Notes: generated from the letters alone by a model not told the origin. A stretch of 64,000 nt of DNA from an uncultured Clostridia bacterium (GCA_947570215.1 CANOTO010000001.1:1-64000); one strand, 5' to 3'. Counted from the first letter of the stretch, positions 1-7,361 are shown. Translations and numbers: made by a program.

Positions 1-308
1 CAAAAGAACATAGCAGTCCACCATATACGTCCCTATTTTACTATATTTTGTTGACTAATGCAACAAATTACAGTGTTATTGTAATAAAAAAAAACCGAAA
101 AAGACGTTTTTTAACTAATAAATGAATAAAAATGTCTAAAAATCGGAACAAACAGTTATGTTTTCGGCGTATTTCGCGGTTTAAGCACAAAATACGCCGA
201 AAAATGAAAACCAAGATAATATTGCGCTTTGCCGAATTATTCTACGCGCGCATACTTGCGCGAAAGAACACGGACGGCAAGAACACAATGAAAAATACTT
301 CCGCACCG
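1..308. other. Intergenic stretch at window edge
   Basis: No convincing gene is seen here. It is AT-rich and holds a short hairpin at about 47-67 (TTTGTTG / CAACAAA) and a long inverted repeat at 161-203, listed separately. An open frame starting at 132 on the plus strand mostly runs antisense through ricT and lacks a convincing ribosome-binding site, so it is not called. Confidence 0.6.
161..203 (-). terminator. Probable terminator downstream of ricT
   Basis: A 14-bp inverted repeat (TTTTCGGCGTATTT / AAATACGCCGAAAA) lies about 105 bp beyond the ricT stop. The A-rich outer ends give T-rich tails in both directions. The distance from ricT makes the assignment tentative. Confidence 0.5.
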
Positions 309-1226
309 CTACACTTGAGTTTCGTCGGATTCGACCGAGTCGTTATAGGGTTCGTCGTCCGGCTCGGCGGTTGCTTCCGCATTGCCGTCGCCGCAGCCGC
401 AGCACTTGGAATACACCGGCGTTATGCCGAGTTCGTCCAAGGTATATTCGTGGAGTTCTCCGTTGTCTTCGCCGACAGCCACGCGCGCGACTACCGTTTG
501 GCGAAGCATATCGACGCTTACGACAGTTCCGCGGCCGTTGGGCGTGGTAATTTGCGAGTTGAGCTTGGGCATAAACTTCAATGTTTCGGCGTAGTAGTCG
601 TCTTCGTACTTTAAGCAACACATAAGCCGACCGCACAGACCGGAAATTTTGCCCGGATTTAGCGACAAGCCTTGGTGCTTAGCCATCTTGATGGATACGC
701 GAGCGAAATCGGCAAGGTAATCGTTGCAGCAACACACGCGTCCGCACGGACCGAGACCGCCCTTGAGCTTGCATTCGTCGCGGATACCTATTTGGCGGAG
801 TTCGATACGCATACGGAACTCCGCGGCAAGGTCGCGAACAAGGTCGCGGAAGTCGATGCGGTTATCCGAAGTGAAGAAAAACAGCACTTTGCCGCCTTCG
901 AAAGCAAATTCCGCGTCGACAATCTTCATATCCAGCTTGCGGTTTGCCGCCAGTTGCTGCGCCTTGCGAATGGACGGAAGGCGTTTTTCTTCGTTTGCAC
1001 GGTGAGCGGCGGCGTCCTTATCCGTAGCTTTGCGGACGACGGGTTTTAGTTCACCCTTGATTTCCGACGGGTCGACTTGCGTATTGGCAAGGGATACCGA
1101 CGCGTACTCCGTACCGCGGGACGTTTCCACTATTACGCCGTCGCCGACTGCAAATTGAATGTTTTTGGGGTCGAAAAAGTAGGTTTTACCCTTATCTTTG
1201 AATTTTGCTCCTATTATAGTAGGCAT
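309..1226 (-). CDS. ricT: PSP1-domain protein, RicT/YaaT family
   Basis: 305-residue PSP1-family protein. In Bacillus, RicT (YaaT) works with RicA and RicF in a complex that stimulates RNase Y-dependent mRNA maturation and affects sporulation phosphorelay and competence. The family signature is clear: a cysteine-rich core with GPCGRVCCC and GLCGRLMCC, and a further CCGCG cluster plus acidic tail at the C terminus, consistent with Fe-S cluster binding. An upstream extension to 1340 is open, but the ATG at 1226 has a good Shine-Dalgarno (AAGGAGT) and begins the conserved sequence, so it was chosen. It lies downstream of tmk-holB as in Bacillus, but is separated from holB by a Fic gene and has its own likely promoter. 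Confidence 0.92.
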   Translation of the reverse strand: MPTIIGAKFKDKGKTYFFDPKNIQFAVGDGVIVETSRGTEYASVSLANTQVDPSEIKGELKPVVRKATDKDAAAHRANEEKRLPSIRKAQQLAANRKLDMKIVDAEFAFEGGKVLFFFTSDNRIDFRDLVRDLAAEFRMRIELRQIGIRDECKLKGGLGPCGRVCCCNDYLADFARVSIKMAKHQGLSLNPGKISGLCGRLMCCLKYEDDYYAETLKFMPKLNSQITTPNGRGTVVSVDMLRQTVVARVAVGEDNGELHEYTLDELGITPVYSKCCGCGDGNAEATAEPDDEPYNDSVESDETQV

Positions 1227-1281
1227 ATAGATAACTCCTTGACAGATGAATATTGCTTCCGACCACACGCGCGACGGATTT

Positions 1282-1310
1282 ATTACAGGCACAACGCGTG
1301 TTGTGTTCAA
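1282..1310 (-). promoter_or_regulatory. ricT promoter with palindromic operator-like spacer
   Basis: A candidate vegetative promoter reads TTGAAC (1305-1310), 17-bp spacer, TGTAAT (1282-1287) toward ricT. The spacer contains a perfect 16-bp palindrome, CACAACGCGTGTTGTG, at 1290-1305. A perfect dyad between -35 and -10 boxes is the usual position for a repressor operator. The regulator is unknown. Confidence 0.5.
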
Positions 1311-1341
1311 AATTTTTGACCCGACGCGGTCGGAATGCAAG

Positions 1342-1369
1342 GAAGCAAACGGACATTTGCTTCTTTTTT
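1342..1369 (+). terminator. Hairpin with T-run, plus-strand oriented
   Basis: GAAGCAAA (1342-1349) and TTTGCTTC (1356-1363) form an 8-bp stem followed by a T-run on the plus strand. No plus-strand gene precedes it, so it may stop antisense transcription through ricT or act as an RNA hairpin between fic and ricT. Confidence 0.4.
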
Positions 1370-1455
1370 AGACTTTCGTTAGGAAGTACCCTAACATATT
1401 GCACATTCACGACGACGTAAGTATACCGCCGCGCAGAAAGTAAAGTATGTTTCAG

Positions 1456-2175
1456 TTAGTACTTAATCTCGAAATAATCGAGCCAACGCTTAAACTTGTC
1501 CTGCGCGGCAAGACAGGTTTCCGTTAGAAATCCGCGTTCTTCTTCCCACTGCTGCAAACCGCGATAATAGAAGAACTTCATTTCTTCGTCAATTACAAAC
1601 GGAACTATATTATATTGAAGGCAAGATTTAAGCAACAGCAATCTTCCCACGCGACCGTTGCCGTCCTGAAAGGGATGAATACGCTCGAAGCGGTAATGAA
1701 ATTCCAACAAATCTTGCAGACTTTTGACTGCTACGGCGTTATAACCATTTATAAGCGCGCGCATTTGCGCCGACACTTGGCTTGGATGTGTGGTTTCCAT
1801 ATTGCCGACGGTATTGGGCAGGCGTTTGTAGTCGCCTACTGCGAAGTAATCCAAGCGCGAATCGGTAGTACCGTTTTTCAGTACGGCGTGAAGCTGCTTG
1901 ACAAAGCTTTCGGTAAGCGGCCGGTCGGCACAGTCGATTACCATATCGATACAGCGGAAATGATTTGCCGTTTCCACAATGTCGTCGACGTTTAACGCCG
2001 CGCCCTGTACGCCCACGGTATTAGTTTCGTAAATGTAGCGCGTTTGCTCGTGGGTTAATTTGCTACCTTCCATATGATTGGAATTGTAGGTTGCTTCTAT
2101 TTGCAGCTTATGATAAATACCGCCGCGCAGCTTGGCGGACTTTTCCTTTTGCAGTATTTGCAGTAAGGTTAACAT
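1456..2175 (-). CDS. Fic family protein with N-terminal inhibitory motif
   Basis: 239-residue Fic/DOC domain protein. Fic enzymes usually transfer AMP from ATP to a hydroxyl of a target protein. The complete active-site motif HPFQDGNGRVGR is at residues 167-178, with the catalytic His first. Near the N terminus, S32-x3-E36-G37 matches the (S/T)xxxE(G/N) inhibitory helix that occludes the ATP site in class II Fic proteins, so the enzyme is predicted to be autoinhibited. A good Shine-Dalgarno (AGGAGT) precedes the ATG and holB ends 18 bp upstream, so it is probably cotranscribed with tmk and holB. No separate antitoxin gene is beside it. The target is unknown. Confidence 0.9.
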   Translation of the reverse strand: MLTLLQILQKEKSAKLRGGIYHKLQIEATYNSNHMEGSKLTHEQTRYIYETNTVGVQGAALNVDDIVETANHFRCIDMVIDCADRPLTESFVKQLHAVLKNGTTDSRLDYFAVGDYKRLPNTVGNMETTHPSQVSAQMRALINGYNAVAVKSLQDLLEFHYRFERIHPFQDGNGRVGRLLLLKSCLQYNIVPFVIDEEMKFFYYRGLQQWEEERGFLTETCLAAQDKFKRWLDYFEIKY

Positions 2176-2193
2176 AAAAAACTCCTAAGCCTT

Positions 2194-3183
2194 TTATTCG
2201 GCGCGGCACAGATAGCGAATTTGCAACAGGTTGTTAAGCAACAGATCTACCGTTACCGACAGGTTGGCGCCGTCGTCAAGGCGACGTTTTGCCGCATTTA
2301 TACGCTCGATACAGGCAATCGCTCCGTTTATTGTGTAGTTTGAACATATTTTGTCAATATTAACGGTAAAGGACGGAAGCAGGCGCAGCGACGGATTTAT
2401 TCGGTACACCACGCTTTCGCGCAATAACAGCGTATAAAAGCCCAAAAAGTCGTTTATACAGTCGCGGCAGTCAAAAGCAGCCGAAGCATATCGCAGCGCG
2501 TTCTTGGTGGACGTCATATTTTCCGCCGTATCGAGCGCGGCTTCGTACGCCCTGAACACCGCGGGGTTACGAAGAAGCAGCTCGCCCGCGTTAACGCTGC
2601 CGCCGCTCATTGCGGAAGCCATTTCGCACGAGCGTTCGTCGAAGCCTTGGTCCGCAAGACGCCTTTTTACTTCGGCGACGGTTAGCTTGCTTTGTTTAAG
2701 CGTTTGGCAGCGGGAACGCACGGTAGGCAGCAAGCCTTCGGCATCCGTTACGCCGATAAAGATATATACGCCGTCCATAGGTTCTTCCAGCGTTTTGAGC
2801 AGTTTGTTTTGCCAAATTTCGCAGCCTACGCCCGCAACGGAGTTGCACGCGTTTACCAAAAACACTCGGCAAGGGCTGTTATCTACGGGGCGCTTGAAGC
2901 TTTCTTCCACCAAATAGCCCACGTCGGCGACGGTCAAGCGGTTTTTCGCCGTATCGGCAGGTATGCTTATTACGTCCTGATGAGCGTTTTCGGCGATTTT
3001 GGCGCAGGATTCGCAATTATCCGCGCCTACGCGGTTACGGCACAGCGCAACATAAGCGCATTCTTTAAGCAAATCGGGCAAATGCTGCTTTTCTCCGACT
3101 ACTATATACGCGTGAGCGCCGAGATTGCGCTTGAAGGATTCGCGCAGGTAACCGCCTATTTGCGGGTCGAAAACGGGCGTCAT
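2194..3183 (-). CDS. holB: DNA polymerase III delta-prime subunit
   Basis: 329-residue clamp-loader subunit of the replicative polymerase. Family marks are LLKTLEEP followed by the TVRSRCQ sensor segment, and a degenerate P-loop region as expected for delta-prime, which does not hydrolyse ATP. The zinc module has C48, C57 and C60 with the usual spacing, but the position of the fourth ligand (63) is isoleucine, so zinc binding may be altered or use another residue. The start overlaps the tmk stop by 4 bp (ATGA), indicating translational coupling. Gene order tmk-holB is conserved in Firmicutes. Confidence 0.9.
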   Translation of the reverse strand: MTPVFDPQIGGYLRESFKRNLGAHAYIVVGEKQHLPDLLKECAYVALCRNRVGADNCESCAKIAENAHQDVISIPADTAKNRLTVADVGYLVEESFKRPVDNSPCRVFLVNACNSVAGVGCEIWQNKLLKTLEEPMDGVYIFIGVTDAEGLLPTVRSRCQTLKQSKLTVAEVKRRLADQGFDERSCEMASAMSGGSVNAGELLLRNPAVFRAYEAALDTAENMTSTKNALRYASAAFDCRDCINDFLGFYTLLLRESVVYRINPSLRLLPSFTVNIDKICSNYTINGAIACIERINAAKRRLDDGANLSVTVDLLLNNLLQIRYLCRAE

Positions 3184-3803
3184 TTAATAACTCCCCTACG
3201 GGCAAGCGCTTGGCGCAGCAGCCGCTGCGTTTGTTCGGCGCTGCCCGAAGCGTCGATTACTTCGAACTTGTCGGGGTCGGATCGAATAAGAGCCTTGTAG
3301 CCTTGGTATACTTGCTGATGGAAGGAAAAGTCAACCGCTTCCATACGGTCGGTCTTGTCCGCGCCGCCCTTGCGCATAAACGCCTGTTCGGGCGACAAAT
3401 CGAGAAAAACGGTGAACTCCGGCATATACTCGCCTACGGCTATACGGTTGAGCTGTACTATCTTGTCCAGACCCAGTCCGCGTCCCAACCCCTGATATAC
3501 GTAGGACGAATGAACAAAACGATCGCAAAAAACCGTCTTGCCCTGTTCGAGAGCGGGCTTTACAATATCTTTTAAGTGCTGTATACGCGCCGCGGCGTAC
3601 AGGAACGCTTCGCACATATCGTCCATATCGCAGTTGGACGCATCCAAAATAATACGGCGAATCTGCTCGGCAATGTCGCTGCCGCCCGGCTCGCGGGTAA
3701 AAACCACATCGTAGCCCATTTGCTCGCAATATTCCCTTAGCCTGCGTGTTTGATAAGTTTTGCCTACGCCGTCGCAGCCTTCGATAGTGATAAAATTACG
3801 CAT
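3180..3803 (-). CDS. tmk: Thymidylate kinase
   Basis: 207-residue dTMP kinase, which phosphorylates dTMP to dTDP for dTTP synthesis. The P-loop is at residues 9-16 (GCDGVGKT), followed by the TREPGG segment and the DRF motif of the family. Length is normal. It is first in the tmk-holB-fic transcription unit. A weak Shine-Dalgarno (GGAG) lies about 14 nt before the ATG. Confidence 0.95.
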   Translation of the reverse strand: MRNFITIEGCDGVGKTYQTRRLREYCEQMGYDVVFTREPGGSDIAEQIRRIILDASNCDMDDMCEAFLYAAARIQHLKDIVKPALEQGKTVFCDRFVHSSYVYQGLGRGLGLDKIVQLNRIAVGEYMPEFTVFLDLSPEQAFMRKGGADKTDRMEAVDFSFHQQVYQGYKALIRSDPDKFEVIDASGSAEQTQRLLRQALARRGVIK

Positions 3804-3851
3804 AAGCCCGTGTTAATCTCCGTTTTCTTTAATCATTATAATATTACCACA

Positions 3852-3880
3852 AATCGCGGTAAAATACAAGCGATAATAAA
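3852..3880 (-). promoter_or_regulatory. Probable tmk promoter
   Basis: On the minus strand a TATAAT box lies roughly 35-40 nt before the tmk ATG. A weak -35 (TTTACC) is 17 bp further upstream. Boundaries are approximate. Confidence 0.4.
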
Positions 3881-3914
3881 TAACGGACTTGCGGAAACAT
3901 AACGGACAAGGGTA

Positions 3915-3955
3915 TTGACAAACAGTTTGCAGATAAGGTATACTTGTGATATAAT
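3915..3955 (+). promoter_or_regulatory. Overlapping promoters for the MGMT-like operon
   Basis: Two candidate vegetative promoters overlap: TTGACA (3915-3920) with TATACT (3939-3944), spacer 18, and TTGCAG (3927-3932) with TATAAT (3950-3955), spacer 17. Both point to the gene starting at 3995. Confidence 0.6.
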
Positions 3956-3994
3956 TATTTACTGCAATATATACTAAGGGACGGATAACGCCAT

Positions 3995-4336
3995 ATGCAA
4001 AACGGATTTTTCCAAACGGTATATTCCGTCGTTAAGCGTATTCCGCAAGGAAAGGTGGCTACATACGGACAAATTGCGCGGCTGTGCGGCAATCCGCGCG
4101 CGGCAAGGCAGGTGGGTTGGGCGCTGCACGTCAATCCCGAGCCGTACGTTATACCCTGCCACCGAGTAGTTAACCGTAACGGACGGGTATCTTCCGCTTT
4201 CGCTTTCGGAGGAGCCAACGTACAAAAAGAGCTGCTGACAAAAGAAGGCGTAGACTTTACGGACGAACAAACGGTAGACATAGACAAATACTTGTGGAAC
4301 GCGCAAAGCGAGCGAGACTTAACGGAGACGACCTAA
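3995..4336 (+). CDS. MGMT-like DNA alkyltransferase, catalytic domain only
   Basis: 113-residue protein consisting only of the C-terminal DNA-binding/alkyl-transfer domain of O6-alkylguanine-DNA methyltransferase. The active-site motif IPCHRV is intact, including the acceptor cysteine, which distinguishes it from alkyltransferase-like proteins where the cysteine is replaced. The helix-turn-helix segment (GKVATYGQIA) and the AARQVGWA arginine-finger region are also present. The N-terminal domain of Ada-C/Ogt proteins is missing, so it could repair alkylated bases alone or flag lesions for excision repair. Its stop codon overlaps the next start in a TAATG arrangement, so the two genes are coupled. 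Confidence 0.85.
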   Translation: MQNGFFQTVYSVVKRIPQGKVATYGQIARLCGNPRAARQVGWALHVNPEPYVIPCHRVVNRNGRVSSAFAFGGANVQKELLTKEGVDFTDEQTVDIDKYLWNAQSERDLTETT

Positions 4337-4701
4337 TGTTAGACAAAAAAACCGACGCGGTATTAGAACTGCTATTCGACAAAACCCAAAACAGCTACAA
4401 AGTGCTTAACAAGGCGCAAATAATCGCCGAGCTGCCGCAAAAGCTGAAAATAGACGCCGCGGCGTTTTCGGCTATACTTACGTTTCTTACCGAGAACGAA
4501 TACATAGGCGTAAAATATCAGGACAAGGACGAAATATGCGTTTCCACCACCGTCAAGGCGGAAAGCTATCTCGACGGCGAAAGGGATATGCAGCAAAAAG
4601 CCAAAATAACGAATACACAGGTAAGTTTGCTGTTCGTAGGGGTATTTATAGCGGCGTTTGTAGGCGCGCTTGTCGCTTCGCTTATAGGCAAGCTGTTTTA
4701 A
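4336..4701 (+). CDS. Small winged-helix-like protein with C-terminal membrane anchor (paralogue A)
   Basis: 121-residue protein of unknown function. The first 90 residues are helical and charged, with a pattern resembling a winged-helix fold (LNKAQIIAEL, then FSAILTFLTENEYI). The last 25 residues form one hydrophobic segment (VSLLFVGVFIAAFVGALVAS). The ATG at 4336 was chosen because it overlaps the previous stop (TAATG) and has GGAG upstream. The next gene encodes a protein of exactly the same length and layout. The membrane anchor and possible DNA-binding fold suggest a tethered regulator, but this is inference. Confidence 0.75.
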   Translation: MLDKKTDAVLELLFDKTQNSYKVLNKAQIIAELPQKLKIDAAAFSAILTFLTENEYIGVKYQDKDEICVSTTVKAESYLDGERDMQQKAKITNTQVSLLFVGVFIAAFVGALVASLIGKLF

Positions 4702-4733
4702 CGGAAAATCAGGAGAATTAAAGGAAGATAACC

Positions 4734-5099
4734 ATGCTCAACAAAAAGGAAGTCGCCGTGATGCGCGCGGTATACGACATTTGCAAAAAAAAGAACGACA
4801 GCGGCATTATAACGGACGAATTTATCATCCAAAGCACGCCGGAAAAATTTAAGCTTAACGTTACGCAGGTGGACGTTATACTCAACCAATTGGAATACGA
4901 CGGGTATTTCGAATGTATCAAGTCCGACCGCGAAGGCAAAACAGTGAACGTAATTACACTTAAACAAAAGGGCAAGGCTTTCGAACGTGAAATGGTACAG
5001 CGCAGGCGCGAGCTGATAAACTCGATGATTATGCGCATTGTATTTGCAGCGCTGGGCGCAGTTGTAGCCTTGGTCGTCAACAAGCTGCTTGGCAGATAA
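4734..5099 (+). CDS. Small winged-helix-like protein with C-terminal membrane anchor (paralogue B)
   Basis: 121 residues, same architecture as its upstream neighbour: an N-terminal helical segment beginning MLNKKEVAVM, a motif VTQVDVILNQLEYDGYFE resembling a winged-helix recognition helix and wing, a basic stretch (RRR) and a C-terminal membrane segment (IMRIVFAALGAVVALVV). The two proteins share the opening ML[DN]KK, the F/Y-[KQ]-L[KN] turn and the anchor position, so they look like an old tandem duplication. Good Shine-Dalgarno (AAGGAAG). Function unknown. Confidence 0.75.
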   Translation: MLNKKEVAVMRAVYDICKKKNDSGIITDEFIIQSTPEKFKLNVTQVDVILNQLEYDGYFECIKSDREGKTVNVITLKQKGKAFEREMVQRRRELINSMIMRIVFAALGAVVALVVNKLLGR

Positions 5100-5122
5100 C
5101 GGCAAAACAATATATACGGACG

Positions 5123-5148
5123 AGTCCCGCATCAAATGATGCGGGACT
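5123..5148. terminator. Bidirectional terminator between convergent genes
   Basis: AGTCCCGCATC and GATGCGGGACT form an 11-bp stem with an AAAT loop. It lies between the convergent gene ends at 5099 and 5148 and touches the stop codon of the minus-strand gene. Confidence 0.8.
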
Positions 5149-6332
5149 TAGTTATTTTGCAGTAATTCCGTTTGCCGTTCCACCGCCAAGTTGAACTTGG
5201 TAGTACAGCCGAGCTTTTCCAACCGTTTGAAGCGGTACACCGCTTCGGGCGCGGGCAAGTATAAATAGTCGTTATCGAAGGACAGCGTATAAAACGCGCC
5301 GGCCTTGTAAAATAGTCTGTTTTCGCCGAAAACCGCCGTAATGCCCGAAGCGTCGTGGGTTACGGCAGCTTCGCCCATATCGACGTATTTTTTGCCGACG
5401 AGCTTTTCCGCGCGGAAATCGGCTGTCAGCGAATAGTCGGCGCGGGATACTTCGTCGGCTACGCACTGCGTTTGCCAAGCGTACCAATCCGTAACCTTGT
5501 CAAAGCGTCCGCCTTGAAGCTGTCCGTACTCGTTTTGACGAACGGAAGCGCCGCATTTGGCGCAGGTTAGCGTGTTGCCCTTTGCCGTCATACAAAATTC
5601 CTCGCCGCAATTAGGACATTTATACAATATGCCTTCCAAGCCTTCGACCAAGTCGTCGGACATTATTTTTATGCCGTTTGCCAATTGGTAAGCGTAATCG
5701 TCGTAGTACAAATCGTTGACAATTCGGTTATGAATTTCGTCGACGGACAGCGTTTGTATTTCGTCTGCGCCCGCAGCCAAGCTTACAGTTGCCTTTAACG
5801 GAACGAAGCGTCTGCCTTTTGCCCAACGAGGCTTGTGCAGATAACTGCCGTCAAACCGCACCGTTACAAGCGGATATTTGAGAAGTTTTACTAATTTGGC
5901 GATATTCGGCTTGATGATATTGGGCGTGCCGACAACCGACAGTTTGGCTTCGGGATATACGGCGACTATACGTCCGCTATCCAAAACGTATTTGATATCG
6001 CGAATAAGCGAAGTATCGACGGCAAACTGCTTTTTAGGCAAAACGCCCAGTTTGTATATCAGCTTGGGCCATTTGACTATTTGCGTTTCGGATATAACGA
6101 AATTGATACAGTTTGGGTAAGCCGCCATTACAAGAGCGCCGACGTCGGCAAATCCGCTGTGATTGGCAACGACCACGTAGGGCGGCTTTATTTCTTTTAG
6201 GCTGCCGACTACCGTTAGCTTTACACTCTTGCTAAAGTACCGCTTGCCGTAAAAAGCTATGCCCAAGCCCACAAGCGGCTTGCCGGCAAGAACGGGACGG
6301 CGTTTTCGGTTGTTTTTGTTATGTTGAGTCAT
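5148..6332 (-). CDS. Lysophospholipid acyltransferase family protein with zinc ribbon (paralogue 1)
   Basis: 394 residues. The N-terminal half is a PlsC-type acyltransferase with the catalytic HxxxxD motif NHSGFAD (H58, D63) and a downstream YPEAK segment corresponding to the glycerophosphate-binding EGT/PEG region. Around residues 230-260 is a four-cysteine zinc ribbon (CPNC...CAKC). The C-terminal 130 residues are unassigned and rich in aromatic residues. Such enzymes acylate lyso-phospholipids at the membrane, but the ribbon and C-terminal region are not part of classical PlsC. A second protein with the same arrangement is encoded at 18581-19840. Confidence 0.8.
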   Translation of the reverse strand: MTQHNKNNRKRRPVLAGKPLVGLGIAFYGKRYFSKSVKLTVVGSLKEIKPPYVVVANHSGFADVGALVMAAYPNCINFVISETQIVKWPKLIYKLGVLPKKQFAVDTSLIRDIKYVLDSGRIVAVYPEAKLSVVGTPNIIKPNIAKLVKLLKYPLVTVRFDGSYLHKPRWAKGRRFVPLKATVSLAAGADEIQTLSVDEIHNRIVNDLYYDDYAYQLANGIKIMSDDLVEGLEGILYKCPNCGEEFCMTAKGNTLTCAKCGASVRQNEYGQLQGGRFDKVTDWYAWQTQCVADEVSRADYSLTADFRAEKLVGKKYVDMGEAAVTHDASGITAVFGENRLFYKAGAFYTLSFDNDYLYLPAPEAVYRFKRLEKLGCTTKFNLAVERQTELLQNN

Positions 6333-6411
6333 ATACTTAGTTTATCCCTTTGCCGCCGTTAAATACAAACGTATTGCAACGCGGCTGCGCTGTTGACGGC
6401 GAATACGTAAA

Positions 6412-6435
6412 AACCCCCGCAACTGCGCGGGAGTT
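6412..6435 (-). terminator. Terminator after divIC
   Basis: AACCCCCGC and GCGGGAGTT pair with one mismatch around a 6-nt loop, followed by a T-run on the minus strand just past the divIC stop. Confidence 0.65.
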
Positions 6436-6441
6436 ATTTAT

Positions 6442-6738
6442 TCAGTTTGCGGACGGTATGTTTTCTTGTATCCACAAGATATCATCTTTCTTTATTTTGT
6501 TGTTTTGCTCCGCCCATTTTATGACGTAGTCGTCCGTTTTCATGTATTCTATCAAATCCTGCTTTGCCTGCTCGTCTTTTTTTGCGCTTTCGATGAGCTC
6601 TGCCAAATATTCGGCGCGGTGCTTCATTGACGCCATTTGCGTCAGAGCCGTTAACAGCATACACAACAGTATCAGCAGCACCAGCATCGCCACCACGAAC
6701 ATTATCGACGTTTTTTTGCTGTAAAATATCCTTTCCAT
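6442..6738 (-). CDS. divIC: Septum formation initiator, DivIC/FtsL-like
   Basis: 98-residue bitopic membrane protein. A short basic cytoplasmic tail is followed by one strong membrane segment (about residues 12-33) and an extracytoplasmic heptad-like coiled coil, the layout of DivIC/FtsB proteins that stabilise the divisome with FtsL and DivIB. The ATG at 6738 has GGAGA 9-13 nt upstream. It follows yabP and yabQ as in Bacillus and many Clostridia, which supports the name. The whole N-terminal part lies inside the out-of-frame 3' half of the yabQ reading frame. Confidence 0.8.
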   Translation of the reverse strand: MERIFYSKKTSIMFVVAMLVLLILLCMLLTALTQMASMKHRAEYLAELIESAKKDEQAKQDLIEYMKTDDYVIKWAEQNNKIKKDDILWIQENIPSAN

Positions 6739-7069
6739 CGTCTTCGTTCTCCAAATTTACGGTGAACAAATTATACAACGCCGACGAAAGCTTGTCAAGT
6801 AAAGTTTTGCAGGTCAATACGGATATTATAGCGCCGAGGGACAAGCCCAAAAACATAAACAGGCGAAACTCGCCGTTGTTTACGTTGAGATTTGTAATAA
6901 AAACAAGCCACAATGCCACAGCGCCGAACACACAGTCGAATACTATCCCCGCAAGCCTTGCACGGAACAATCCCAAACCGAACATATACACAGCCGCAAG
7001 AGCCAACCCCAAAACGGCGAATACGATAAACGCTTGCAGCTGTTCTACGCCTTGCCCCAGCAACGTCAA
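6482..7069 (-). CDS. yabQ: Spore cortex biosynthesis protein, YabQ-like
   Basis: 195-residue reading frame whose first 105 residues form several membrane segments, as in YabQ, a membrane protein needed for cortex formation. The start overlaps the yabP stop by 4 bp, and divIC follows, matching the conserved yabP-yabQ-divIC order. The remaining 85 residues are very basic and low complexity and overlap divIC for 257 bp in another frame. They may not be functional: the natural end of the family domain is near the divIC start, so a lost stop codon or frameshift is possible. The identification rests on order and hydropathy more than on sequence motifs. Confidence 0.7.
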   Translation of the reverse strand: MTLLGQGVEQLQAFIVFAVLGLALAAVYMFGLGLFRARLAGIVFDCVFGAVALWLVFITNLNVNNGEFRLFMFLGLSLGAIISVLTCKTLLDKLSSALYNLFTVNLENEDDGKDILQQKNVDNVRGGDAGAADTVVYAVNGSDANGVNEAPRRIFGRAHRKRKKRRAGKAGFDRIHENGRLRHKMGGAKQQNKER

Positions 7070-7326
7070 CGGAACAGCCCCTTAAACGACGGCGCGCCTT
7101 GACGGAAGGACAGGGACGAAAGCGACGAGTACTCCATTACCACCACGCCCGAATCCTTGTCTAACTTGGTAACGTTAAGCCCGTTACCCTTGATAACGAG
7201 CGAATTGCCCGTAAGTTTTAACTGCGCTTCGCGCTCGGTAATTTCTACCACCTGCGTAACGCCGCGAACGGTTAATACGTTATGCTCGCACGCAAGAGAA
7301 TACGTTTGCTTTTCCTTTTCCGCCAT
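7066..7326 (-). CDS. yabP: Sporulation protein YabP
   Basis: 86-residue YabP-family protein, required for spore cortex assembly in Bacillus and related to spore coat protein YqfC. The beta-rich pattern (LTVRGVTQV, LKLTGNSLVIKGNGLNV, YSSLSSLSF) is typical. An ATG at 7344 is in frame, but the ATG at 7326 is preceded by AAGGGG at the right distance and was chosen. That Shine-Dalgarno forms the 3' arm of a strong terminator-like hairpin (7333-7361), so translation initiation and read-through from cysS are probably linked to folding of this element. It is followed directly by yabQ with a 4-bp overlap. Confidence 0.88.
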   Translation of the reverse strand: MAEKEKQTYSLACEHNVLTVRGVTQVVEITEREAQLKLTGNSLVIKGNGLNVTKLDKDSGVVVMEYSSLSSLSFRQGAPSFKGLFR

Positions 7327-7332
7327 AAAAAA

Positions 7333-7361
7333 ATCCCCTTGCATATAGTATGCAAGGGGAT
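7333..7361 (-). terminator. Terminator-like hairpin that sequesters the yabP ribosome-binding site
   Basis: A perfect 13-bp stem (ATCCCCTTGCATA / TATGCAAGGGGAT, loop of 3) is followed on the minus strand by T7 and then directly by the yabP ATG. It lies downstream of cysS on the same strand. The AAGGGG in its 3' arm is the yabP Shine-Dalgarno. Confidence 0.75.

Noticed and set aside
132..614. Plus-strand frame at the left edge
   Set aside because: Mostly antisense to ricT, with no Shine-Dalgarno or recognisable domain.
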